A stretch of 64,000 nucleotides of DNA, taken from assembly GCA_030549495.1 (NCBI GenBank), contig JAUIRK010000069.1:124001-188000 (forward strand), given 5' to 3'. Below the pieces are notes generated by a model. It saw only the letters and a list, made by a program, of their open reading frames with translations, was not told the origin of the DNA and did no database searches. A program made the translations under genes and the position numbers. Origin of the DNA: Nectonema munidae (Eukaryota; Nematomorpha; Nectonematoida; Nectonematidae). Of the stretch, positions 21,853 to 33,800 are shown piece by piece. How positions within the stretch are numbered: position 1 is the stretch's first letter; each line of letters begins with the position of its first letter.

Positions 21853-24800
21853 ATGAATTACTATTTTGTGATTGTTGGATACAATGACAATCCTCTCTTC
21901 GAAATGGACTTCAAATCCCTCACCACTTCCTCTGACTCCAATGTAAATTTTAATTTTAGAACTCTTGGGTAGTTTTCATCAAATCCTTCTTTTCTATAAA
22001 TTCTTCTCTTCCAAGAATACTAACATGAAAAAGAGAAATGAACTTTTTATTTGAAAACAGACTAAAGTGATGAAGATATACCGATTAGTGTTTTCAACGA
22101 TATGTAATAACTTGCGTGACTTGTAGCCAATCACTTGTCTTTTCACCACTATGATAGATAATTCATCATTCGGCAGCCATTAACCTTTGTTCGTTAATCA
22201 CAATATTGATTATTATGAATACCCTTATCAGATACATATTTTTTTTAACCTCATCAGATTATAAGGGTACAAATGTAGACATAAAAACTTTGGAAATTTT
22301 TCTGGAAAAGTTATAAGGAATAGCACATGCTCTCATCTCTAAATACTTTTGTAACCAAGTTTTTTTCTCAAATATATAAAAAAAAACACAATATTGAAAA
22401 AATATATTTTTATTTCACATTATAAAATTGTTAAACCAATTTTTTTTTTAAATAAATAAAAAAAACACAATATTAAAAATGGAAATAATTTTATTTCACA
22501 TTTTCAACATAACAAGAAGTGAATATTTTTTTCGACTGAAGAATGATTTGTACAACCCGTTTTTCTACAACTTTGACAACAGTTACAAGTGGATTTCCCT
22601 CAAAAGTTACATTTCTTTGGGTTTGGTTGAAATTGCTTGTTTTTCGCTTTTCTCTTTCTTTTCACACCCAATAGTTCGATGCAGCACTTTGTATCCTTCA
22701 ACAATCGACTGTTATGGATTCTTTTTTTCGAGCTAGCTTTACTGAAAGATTTTTCAGGAAAAATTTATGCTACTTTGTGTAACCATTTTTTCGCAATCAC
22801 AAAGCTAGCATGCAACGTCTATAATATTATAAAACACACGTCGTGCCGGTTTTTTACCCTGGTTTTCTTCCTCTGAAGAATTCAAAGGTTTTTACGGTTA
22901 GGTAGTGCTCTAGCGACCCGATTCTACGTGGTTAGTAATCAAGCTATCACTAGACAATAAGTTTGTTTCCCAAATTGGGAGCGTTCGCGTTAGGATTGTA
23001 TCGTTCTCTCAGTTGTATTTATATATTGTAACATAAATTCTTGTAAAATAATATATATAACAAGGTATAGCTATTCTTTTGTAACAAGGGCCGGTAGGTG
23101 TTTAGTGGGATGGAAAGTCCAGTTAGACTTGGACTCAGCATTCCGGGCGGGCCACGATATCCGAAAGGATGGGTGCGAACGCCACAAAACAACTTAATTA
23201 ATTAATTAATAAAACACAACCATTGGCCGACGAACACTTTTTCTTCTGCAAGTAAATTCTTCGATGTTCTCATCTAATTGATCAACACCTCCTTTAGTAT
23301 TATTATAAAGATGGATAGTCTCTGGTAGAGAAGATGGAAGTGTATCTCGAGCATAAAAACTGCTGTTCAAAAGGATTGCAGAACGGGTTTTCTTGGGCAC
23401 GAACGAAAGTAACAAAATAATTTTTCGTTGTCGAACAGATATTCTGAAGAATTTGGAGAACGTCCTTTAACATTTCTGAATAATTTTGGAACTTCTTTTT
23501 TGTTACAACGAAGTGTGCCGGGTCTAACTATTCGAGGCGAGCTGATTTAACGCGAGCTGGACTGATCAGCGGCCATATAAACAGTTGAGTAAAAATTAAT
23601 TAAAATAGAAAAGTCCAAATTTTCTAATAATGTAAATTTTATCTAATTTATTTTCCATTTAATTTATTCTTTTTTATTTTTTATCAATAATATTAATATC
23701 AACTTATTTTAATGTTCAAAATGTTGGGTATCAAAGATCGTTTAAATTTAACACATTAGGACCAAAAAAGAAAATGAAATGACATCTAAAAAAAAAATTT
23801 TTTTTTTTAAAGAATAGAAAAAACAGCCACAGACAAAACTGTTCCTTTTAGTTTTGTTAAAGATCTTTTTCCTTATAAAAAAATCCACAATTTAATTTCA
23901 ATTTTGTATGTCTTATAAATAGTTAGTAATATATTATTTCATTGAAAATAATGAAAATGAATTGTGAAGAGGAAGAGACAAATATTTTTTCATGATCGAC
24001 TTTTTTTAGTTTTAAACAAGACAACCTTTGAGAAAAGAATGTAAATCTTTGAATTGAATCACCAATAAAAGTTTCACTTTCATATCAAACTTTCTGCTTC
24101 AGAGAGATAAATTGGAAATGAATATATGATTTTTAGCTTTAAAAAAATTGAGATTCTGAAAAAACTTGGAATTAAAATTTGTAGAAAAAATTCCTAAAAT
24201 ACAAAAATTATATCACCCTAGGGATCTGAACAATTTGCTTTTCTAGGCCTACTCACTTTAAAAACAATAACTAACTTGAAAAAACAAAAACTTAATAATA
24301 AAACCAATACAATACAAAAATTAAATATAAAGACTTAAAAAAATTAGAAGACTAGGCACAAATAAATTAAAAAAAACAATTGAGTAGATTTCCATTAAAA
24401 TTTTATCTTTCTTTAGTTAGCCGAAATGCGCAGCAAAGAAAATAATGATAAAAAATTTTTACATTGCATTCCACCTTTTTTTCATTGAATTCATCTTTTT
24501 TTACTTTGATTTTGTCCCATTTCACAATATTTTTTAGTATTGAAATTTTTAATTAAATTAAGTAATACACAAAATTGTAAAGTCGAATTGAATAAGTTTA
24601 ATAAATTTAGTGAGTTTTAAACTGTTAGAATTTTGACAGCCTTAATTTGACCTTTCATTCTTGAATTTAACCTTTCACCTGTTTAAATACTGGGTTAAAA
24701 GTGTTAAAAAAATTAAAAAAAATTTTATTAAGCTTATTGTCAATTTACAGTTTTGTGTTTTATTTGAATTAGTCAAAAATTTCAATACTAAAAAATAAAA

Positions 24801-27800
24801 AATCTTGAGGGACGGCTTTATATGAAAAAGGACAAAATAAAAGTGAAAAAAGACAAATTCAATGTGAAAAAAGATGAATTTAATGTGAAAATGGTATATA
24901 TTCGATTGTAATTTTGATATTTAATTTTTATTACCTACGAGATATTGACCATGAAATTTGAAGTTTTTTCAATTGCATTTGAAAAATTATAAGAGCCTGA
25001 ATAGTAAGTGTCTACATTTGTACCCTTCGTGTCTGATAAGGGATAAAAATGAATTATAACAGTGAAATAATGTTTGTGAACTTTTCTGTATATAAAAGCT
25101 ATTCCAAAATTGTTCTTCTTAAATTTGTACCAAATCTATATTACTTACAAAAAATAAACTATTAATAAAATTTAACTTTTGTCGACCTTGGACTTCTTTT
25201 GCACGCCTAGTGCTATTAGAAATCTAAAGTTGACTTTTCAGTGTCTTGATGATTAGTGATTATCAAACTCGAGGCAAGATAAGTTTCGGTGATGAAGTGT
25301 CGGGTAATGAAATGTCAGCTAACACCGGATCTGCTCGATAGTTTCTAGGAAGTCTTGCTTCTGAATTGAATCGGTTCATCTCTTTTTAGTAAGAACCTTT
25401 GTTTTTGTAGACGGAAGAGCATCGGTACCTCAACCAATTCATCGCACACGCCTCTCTCGACATGGTGGATGACCAGATGGGCATCAATTCAAGCATGTAC
25501 CTTAAGGCCGTGGATAAATTCAATGAATGGACCATTTCTGCCTTCGTCACTGCTGGAAGTATGTTTCCATGTTTTTACTGTCTATACCGCTGTTTTTGAG
25601 ATTTTAGTATTTCAATGTATGGGTGTTTAATATCAATATGTATGAGGTGTACCTATAGGGGGGGGGTAGGGTGTTTCCCTTGCCCCTTAAAAATAAAAAA
25701 ATTATCTAACAAGGCCTTACTTTTTTTACAGTTGGAAAATTATGGTAGAATATTAAGTTTAAAATTTGGCGAGTATTGAAACTTGTCTCGGTATCGCAAA
25801 ATCGAAAATAAATTGTTTTGTATTTCAAAAAAATGTCATTTTGTATGTTTATTTAATCATAGTTTTAAAAAAATATAATAAGTTTATACAATGATATAAA
25901 AAATATTAAAAAAAACATTTCAAAAATATTTTAAATCCTTGTAATCATTTCTAACATAAATATATATTTCTAACATACAAGGGAAGTTCCTTGTAATCAT
26001 TTCTAACATAAAAGTTTTTTCTAAATTTATTGAAAAGATTGTTTTTTGGACCAGATGAACTGTAAATTTCTGTAGCTTCCCAAGATTTTCTTAACATAAT
26101 TTCTCCAATATGATGTCTACAAGGGCACCAAAGAAGTGGTCTTCCTAATTTGCTTTGAATGCAAACACAAGTAGCCGATAAACGTCCAGAGTTTAGACTT
26201 GTGGTTTCAAAGACCATTGTTTTCACAAATTATTTGCAATCCCAATTTTCAATCAGATCAACAGACTCCTTTGAAAGAACATCTTCTCCTTTGTTTTTTT
26301 TAAAAAAAGCTATTAATGGTGTAGTGAAATAACTTTATTTGAAAAGAGTTAACAAGAAACAAGTTAAAACACAACATTAGTTTGAATACGAGTTAACCTC
26401 GAAGTTCTGATAATATCTTTGCTTATATATACAGGCACAATTAAATGAGAGCTCAGGTTACATCCAAGGCTTCTTATAATGATAGTCATCCACCCCCACT
26501 GTTTTAATAGTGTTCTTCCGGAGCTTTTCTTTCGCGTTTTGGACCCTTCGTCTGAACCAAGTCGCGCAAGGTTTTCGTCTTCGGAAACCGAATGTTGATT
26601 GTGCTCCACTTGATTTTCCGAAGTAGGAATAATTGAGCTTTCACTTAAGGGGGCGATGTCTCTGAGGGAAACCTTTTGTAGTTCCATCATTTGTTTGCAC
26701 AAAAGCATGAGTAGGATTCAAGTCTTTTAGCCAAACTTCCTCTCTTTTCTTGTCTCTTGCTTAATACTCCATGTTTTTTGAGAAGAACCTTTTCGGAATT
26801 AGTCATCCATGTAGGAAGGAAGTACCTTTTGCAGTTTTGCGTGGGAAAAAACTCCTTTCGTGAGGTGTAGCACCAGTAGAAGTACAATATAAAGAACGCA
26901 TCGAATGAAGAGAAACTCTAAAACTTCCTCCCATTGTTTGTTTCTAATTTTTTTCTTCTAAATTTAAACTAATAGTTTTCCATAATAAACCATTGCATCG
27001 TTCTACTTGCCCATTGCCAGTAGGATTGTACGGTATAGATGTTGTATGAGATATATTATTATCAAAAAAAACTTTTTCATTGCATAACATTTAAAAGCTT
27101 GAGCATTGTCAGTATGAATTATTTCAGGAAGCCCAAACATATAAAAAAGACTAGTTAATGAATCTATTACGCTTTGGTACGTACAATCTTTACATTTGAA
27201 AGCCCAAATAAACCTTGAATATTCATCAACTATCGTCAAAATATATTTGTTTTTAGAATTAGACGGCAAAGGACCCTTAAAGTCTAAATATAACTTTTGA
27301 TAAGGTCTCTGCGCATTTACACAATCTAAATTAGGTACATAAAATTTTGGTTTTAAACGAGTGCTACCTACTTTTGACACAATGCTTTTAATTTCTAATA
27401 CTGAAAATGGAAGTTTTTCTTCTTTGTAGGAGTCATACGAGTAATCCCAGGGTGCCCTAAATCAGAGTGAAGTTGCTCTAGGGTGTTCATGGATAAACTT
27501 GCCGAGCTGGCCCTCGAAAGTGTATCAGCCACAAAGTTAGACTTACCTTCCCGATAAATGATATCAAAGGAAAAACATGAAATTTCTAAACGCCATCTTT
27601 CAATTTTGCTATTCTTAATTTGATTACGATACTTTTTACTGAACATAAAATACAAGGATCTTTGGTCAGTGATTAAAGTAAACTTTTTTCCTAAAAGTAA
27701 GTGTTTCCATCTTCGTAGAGATTCCACTATGGCGTAAGCTTCTTTTTCTACAGCTGACAATCCTTTTTCGTGTTTTTGAAACATTCGCGAGAAAAACGCT

Positions 27801-30800
27801 ACAGGCTTACCGTTTTGATTTAGAGACGCTGAGATCGCAACTTCACTTGCGTCGGTTTCAACTGTAAAAGGTATATTATCATCGATTGTCTGCATTGTGA
27901 CATCAGCTAAAATCTGTTTAATTTTAAAGAAACTTTGTTTTGCAGCATCGTTAATGTGAAAAGGAGCCCTATTTTTAGCTTCAATTAAAGGATGTATTAA
28001 ATCTGAAAATTTTGGCACCCACCTAGCATAATAAGCGAATAGTCCCAATATTCTTTTTAATTCCGGTAAAGATTTAGGCAAGGGCAATTGAAGTAGTGGC
28101 TTTATGCGCTCGGGATCAGGTTTTATCGAAGAAAAAGATACTTGATATCCTAATATGTCTATAGTTTCTTTGCAGACTTGAGACTTAGATTCATTTAATG
28201 TTAATTTTACTTTAGATAAAGTCTCAAAAAAACAACTAAGATTTTTATCGTGCTCCTCCTTATCCATGCCCATTATAGTTACATTATCAATATAAGCAAC
28301 AACCCCTTTTAAATTATAATCAGAAATAATTTGATCCATTACCCTTTGAAAAACGGGTACAGCATTGGTCAGCCCGAAAGGAAGTCGTGTAAACTGATAT
28401 AATTTACCGCATGCTTGAAATGCTGTGTAAGGACGGTCTTTGGGCTCTAATTTCAACTGATGATATGCTGAGGATAAATCTACCGTACTATATACCTTAT
28501 TTTTAGCTATTTTATCTATCACATCACCAATGTTAGGTAATGGGTAACTATCTAACAAAGTAAAACGATTAATAGTTTTGCTATAATCTATTACCATTCT
28601 TTTCTTTAAAGAACCACAAAGAACCAATGGTTGGGCTCTCCAGGGAGACCTAGACTCTTCTATTATACCCTCTCTTAATAACCTTTTAATCTCCGAACAA
28701 ATAAATAAGGAATCCTGAACAGAATACTTACGATTTTTATCGACAACAGGATGGCAATCCTTGGAGAGATGACAAAAAGGAGTAGGACACCTAGCTATAA
28801 TAGCAGGAAGGGCGCAGACTTTGATGCCATCAAGTGTACCGTTAAACGCAAAGGTAACATACTTATGAGATTGCATTAGGCGTGTTCCTATGATTACTTC
28901 AGTTACTAATTCTTTGAGAACATACAATATGACATCTTTGTATAAGTTTCCTTGTAAAAATATATCTACCGTCACATATCCCAAAATTGAAGATTTTTGA
29001 GTAGTATCAGCCATTTTTACAAATCCTTTGTAATTTGATGATACCAAAGAAAGCCTTTTAGCACATGATTCAGAAATGAAGTTTTCGGTTGAACCAGTAT
29101 CGAGAAGCGCTGTTATTATAAGGTCTTTGATTTGAACGCTAATTGTAACACAAGAAGAAAATCCACAGGTTGCAACAGTATGAGAAGGATTAAACGTTGA
29201 AGAGCGACATACCTTAGCGAAGTGGCCTAATTTATTGCACTTGTTGCAGTGAGCATTACGAGCAGGGCAGTAAGCTCTAGCATGGCGCTTGTTTCCACAA
29301 AAATAACAGTAGGCATCTTGTTTTGGAGAAAGATCAGTGGACTTTTGTTTAACCAAAGTTCTACTTTCAATTTGAGAATTACCTTTGCACGGAGCTTCAA
29401 TGCTCATGGACATCACATTTTCATTTGTGTAACCTGCTGAGCTTTTAAAGGCCTCTTCAAGTGATCTGGCGAGCACCGATGCTTTGCTGAATGAAAGTTT
29501 GGAATCTTCAAGCAAGCGAAGACGTATTGAAGGAGATAAAATTCCGTTAATTAAAGAGTCTCTTACCATTTCTTCCCGGTAAACATCAGCTGAAACGTCT
29601 TTGAAATCACACTTTTTACTTAAAATTTTTAATTCTTCTATAAACTCGTAACACTTTCACCAACTTTTTGCTTTCTTGTTGCTAAAAGATGACGCATGTA
29701 AACGGTGTTAATTTCTTTGCAAAAAACAGATTCGAGTTTATTTAAGGCTACATCCAGAGTACCTACATTGTCTATATGCTTGAAGATATGTGATTTAATA
29801 TAACAAAAAGTACTTTGATTTTGTCGACATTGTTTTTAGGTAAGTGTTCTAAAAAAATTTCAAAAAGTATCCGCCAATGCTTCCATTGTTCAAAACAGTC
29901 GTCGTCACTAGGTTTGATGTCTAAAACAGGAGGCTGCAAAACTTTGTCCATGAAAACAGATAAATGAATAAAACTAATGTTGATTTGTAGTGAAATAACT
30001 TTATTTGAAAAGAGTTAACAAGTAAACAAGTAACAAGTTAAAACACAACATTAGTTTGAACACAAGTTAACCTCGAAGTTCTGATAATATCTTTGCTTAT
30101 ATATATACAGGCACAATTAAATGAGAGCTTCAGGTTACATCCAAGGCTATCTTATAATGAATAGTACAAATGGCACGCCAAGCAATTTGATCATGTCATT
30201 GTTTGAAACAACCACAGGCACCCGCTCTTCGTAATGAAACTTGCTTTTCAATTTTGGAAGCAACTTTCCATCCCAATGCAAGTTTAAGAATGTTTTTGGC
30301 GTCCAAGAAATTTTTTCAACGGTTTTTTCTATAACTTTAACTTTATAGTTGTAGGCTTGAGAAGGATGTAAGTTAATTTTGCTTGAGTCACCTTTACAAG
30401 CTTCAATAAATGATTGAAGAATTGTAGTAGATGCTGTCGGTAAAACATTGTTCTTTACAAATGTAGAAACTACGTTTTCTTTTTTAAAATGTCATGTGGT
30501 ACAAAAATCTTTCTTCCACTCTTTTTACACCTTTTGTGAGACTATCTTATCTAACTTATCGCAATCTTCACTTTCTAAACATTATCTTTCCAAACTAATA
30601 TTGCTTTTCTTTTTATCACAAACTTTTTGTTTTTTCTTTCTTTTCTCACTTAATGAAAAACTTTTTGCATCTACACCACTGTTGGAAGCGTTTTCTCTAT
30701 CATTAATCATCTTTTCTAAAAAAATAACATCCTCATCAATCTCTCTTTTTTCAAATGTTGTTTTTCCATTTTTCATTTTTTGTAAAACATCTCTTGGTCA

Positions 30801-33800
30801 AAAAGGCATTGTTTGTGTTAGTTTATTTTTGAATTCTTCAAACTATTTACTATTGTAATTAAAATCTGATAAATCTTATTTTCTGCTATTGTAGGTATAT
30901 TTGCTTTTTGACAGTGCTTCATGACTTCTTCAACAACTTTTTTCGAACTGAGAATACTTATTTTTGAATTTTTAGAACAATCTTCTTCTCTGAACTTCTT
31001 CATAAAACTAAGATAGCATAACAAAATTTGTTGAAACGTAGGAAGTCTACAACCGGTTATAGTTAAATGAGTAGATCCAGGAATATTGCCCAAAAAAGGA
31101 TAATCTTTACTTGAATTTCTTGTATTCATAATTTTGCAAAAACCTAATCTAGCTACACTTTTCATAATGACCTAACTTTATTAATTTTTTTCAAAAAAAG
31201 TGAAATAAAGTTTATTTTTATTTATTTGTGTTTTATTTATTCTTAAAAACTTACTTTTAATAAAAGAATTTGTATACAAAATATAAAATTGTTTATTAAC
31301 GCCATCTATAATTTAAAAATTAAAAATGATTTTTTTTTATTTTTTCTTTGCACCACCTAAACATAAATTTTTTTCAAAATTTTTTTTTAATGCTAATTTA
31401 TGATTCATAATACAGCTCTGAAAAAAAGTAAGGGATGATCTGAAAATCTTAGGGCATTGGCAACATCCTACCCCCCTCCCCATCCTCAATAATTTTAAGG
31501 ATGTGCGCCCCTAATTTCAACACATATTGTGCTTTTTTCGTAGAGATTCGCTTCATTCTCTTGCACGACGTCAAAAACGACGAAGGCATTCGCATTTTCT
31601 TTTCCGAAGTCTATGACTTATACACCAAGGTATGATTGCTTACTTACTTCATACTTTTCACGTCAGAGAAGATTAGACAGATGTCGAATTAAACGCTTCA
31701 TTATGGGGGTTATGTGCACTGCACATATACCACACTTTTTTCTGTTTATATGGATCCCCTAATCAAGTCATATGTGACCTAAATCTGCGACACTTCAATT
31801 TTGTATTATTTGGATTCTTAAATTTATTTCAAAAAATACAAATCCATTGCTTTATAAAAATTATAATTCTTAGAGCTACAAAAATTCTTCACTACCACCT
31901 AATTCTAAACGGTGAAAATACCCTTTGCAAAGTCTCATTTTATGCTCGTAAGTAAACGAATGAAATATCTTTTTAGGGAATGTAATACATACTTACATTA
32001 GAAGTTGTTTTGTAGGTTAATAAGCGTTTACGCTGTACTAACAATGCTTTTGCAAAATTCTTCTTCACCTGGGGTGAGTGCCCTGCTGCATTTACTTCTA
32101 AAGTGAGCAAAATACTAAGTTCTAAAGTACCCAGGAGTGCAGAGCATAAACTGGGCTAAGGATTACGCATAAACTGGGCTCCTCCTTGATAAATACGCGC
32201 CTGCAATATGAATTCGAGTCAAAACGCCCATACATGAACGTCTGAAATATGAATCTACAAAAAATATTTAAAAATTTAAGATTTTTTCTTGTATCTACGC
32301 TTTTTTCCAATGATTATTATCTTAAATATTTTTCTAAGAATATGTTAAATTTAACACTTTGTTGTTTCACATGCATAAAAACAGATACAAGATTCCTAAT
32401 TTATCAATCTTATCGAATCGATCTACTCCTGAAATTTTGAACCAAAATGAGAAATTATTTATATTCTTGTTTTCCTGTTTAAATCAGTCACATCTTTTCT
32501 TGTTTCAAACTGATTTTCCGTTTAAATTGGTAGTTTAATTGTTTTTCAAACCAAAGAAATAATGTATTTTTGTATGATCACTTTTATCTTTCAAGTTAAA
32601 TTGATCACTATCATTTCGTGTCAAATCGATTGTTTTGAAAACTGTTCAAATAGAATAAACTTTAAAAATGGTAACGCCCGAATTTTTATTTTCGGGCGTT
32701 TTGACCCCGCACCTGCAATATACAACCATTTTTGAGTATAAAAGCGCACTGGATATAGGCTATTTTTATGACGAGCATCAATATATACCATTTTTACTTC
32801 CAAATTGTCTTTTTTCAATTCTAATAAATTGTTTTTTTTCAATTTTATTTGTATTTTAGAAAGAGCATTTGAAACTTAAAAAAGACAAATAAAAAAAAAG
32901 ACAATTTAGGAGTAAAAATGTTATAATTATTATATTTATTCTGTAAGGATTTGAAAAACATGCCCATTACGAAGAATGGAGAGGACACACTGAAAACTTT
33001 AAATATCAAGCGCTTTCGAAGCTAACTTTCTTTATCGAGATAACAAAAATAATAAGTGATAAAAAGGAATAAGCTACTTAGATACAATCTTTTTACAATG
33101 ATATTATATTATTATCTTGCTTTCTGATGAGTGAAATAAATTGGCGTATTAACCGATTAAGTACCATAGAAATCAGACGATATTTTAAAAAACGCAGACG
33201 ATTTATATTCAAAGTCATTGAAAAAAGCAGACGAAGATGAAATTACTTATGTTCCCAAGAGGATTTTAGATAGAGAAGAACACTTATAAAAACTGAGGCT
33301 AGGTTCCTAGGCCCAAATTTTAATTTGGAATAAGAGCATGGAAACAGGTATGTGTACTCATTGCTTCAATTTGAGATATTAATGAGATATAGCCTTCTTT
33401 ATCCATTGATCAATTAACCAATGAAAAGCGATGAAATTATTTGTGTTATTTTCACAAATCTAAAACTTATGTGCTTGTTCGATGTTAAAACAAGCAAAAA
33501 ATGTTCACAGTTTTTAGAATTCACCTGAAAGAGCACTTCTTTCCAGAAAGCTCTAGGAATATGCATCATTATAGCGTCTGCAACAGCTAAAGGTGTCCCT
33601 CCCCCCGTTTTTTGGCTGGATCCCATGTTGGCCCTTCCACATCCAATACCTATTTCACTGGATTTAAAATTTACTCGAAACTTTTTATAATTTAATTTTT
33701 TTGAGTGGGTTTTGCAATCAATTTAATTTGATTTTGAAATAATTCAAAGAAAAAAAAGTAAAACATATGTATTTGGTAAATTGCAAAATTTATAAAAAAT

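Larger units (their letters stand above)
22222..25042 (-). mobile_element. piggyBac-type DNA transposon (copy C) with recognisable inverted ends
   Basis: The ends are inverted copies: CCCTTATCAGATAC at 22222 with AAGGGTACAAATGTAGACA at 22262-22280, and on the other strand from 25042 CCCTTATCAGACACG followed directly by AAGGGTACAAATGTAGACA. Between them, the minus strand encodes piggyBac parts: [19 protein letters not shown] and the block with [14 protein letters not shown] (23350-23520), [19 protein letters not shown] and [10 protein letters not shown] (23218-23330), VFYNIID (22815-22837) and the Cys-rich tail [17 protein letters not shown] (about 22525-22590). A 371 bp retroposon splits it at 22838-23208 and a fold-back element lies at 24466-24899. 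No TTAA is visible at the outer ends. It fills most of TRAPPC2 intron 1. Confidence 0.75.
26320..30168 (-). mobile_element. Ty3/Gypsy-like LTR retroelement fossil
   Basis: A compact element of about 3.85 kb on the minus strand, with two similar LTRs (26320-26488 and 29986-30168) and a 5 bp target duplication AATGG (26315-26319 and 30169-30173). A purine-rich tract (26489-26501) precedes the 3' LTR. Parts in order: gag-like region from about 29951, two CCHC zinc knuckles (about 29210-29320), aspartic protease, reverse transcriptase (about 28100-28700), RNase H (about 27550-27900) and integrase (about 27000-27400), the protease-RT-RNase H-integrase order of Ty3/Gypsy. No envelope gene is seen. 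It is broken in a few places. The LTRs differ by only a few substitutions and small indels, so the insertion looks fairly recent. It lies in TRAPPC2 intron 2, antisense to the gene, inside an older repeat. Confidence 0.9.
25951..31165 (-). mobile_element. Unidentified multi-copy repeat-encoded gene, split by an LTR element
   Basis: Minus-strand pieces lie on both sides of the LTR element at 26320-30168. On the right, 30818-31165 reads [18 protein letters not shown], and about 30176-30420 reads [14 protein letters not shown] and [20 protein letters not shown], then [17 protein letters not shown]. On the left, 25951-26226 reads [19 protein letters not shown] and [18 protein letters not shown]. 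From memory, this order (HWDGK, then F-x-T-T-x-x-N-x-G-R, then CRHHxxE) occurs in proteins present in many copies in arthropod and cnidarian genomes; I take them to be encoded by a mobile element with an RNase H-like core, but I cannot assign a superfamily. It is broken. Confidence 0.55.

Noticed and set aside
32122-32440. ORFs on both strands at 32122-32310 and 32249-32440, and the similar one at 1519-1794
   Set aside because: They fall on the repeated element 1554-2077 / 32210-32713 and are open by AT-rich chance; the frames differ between the copies.
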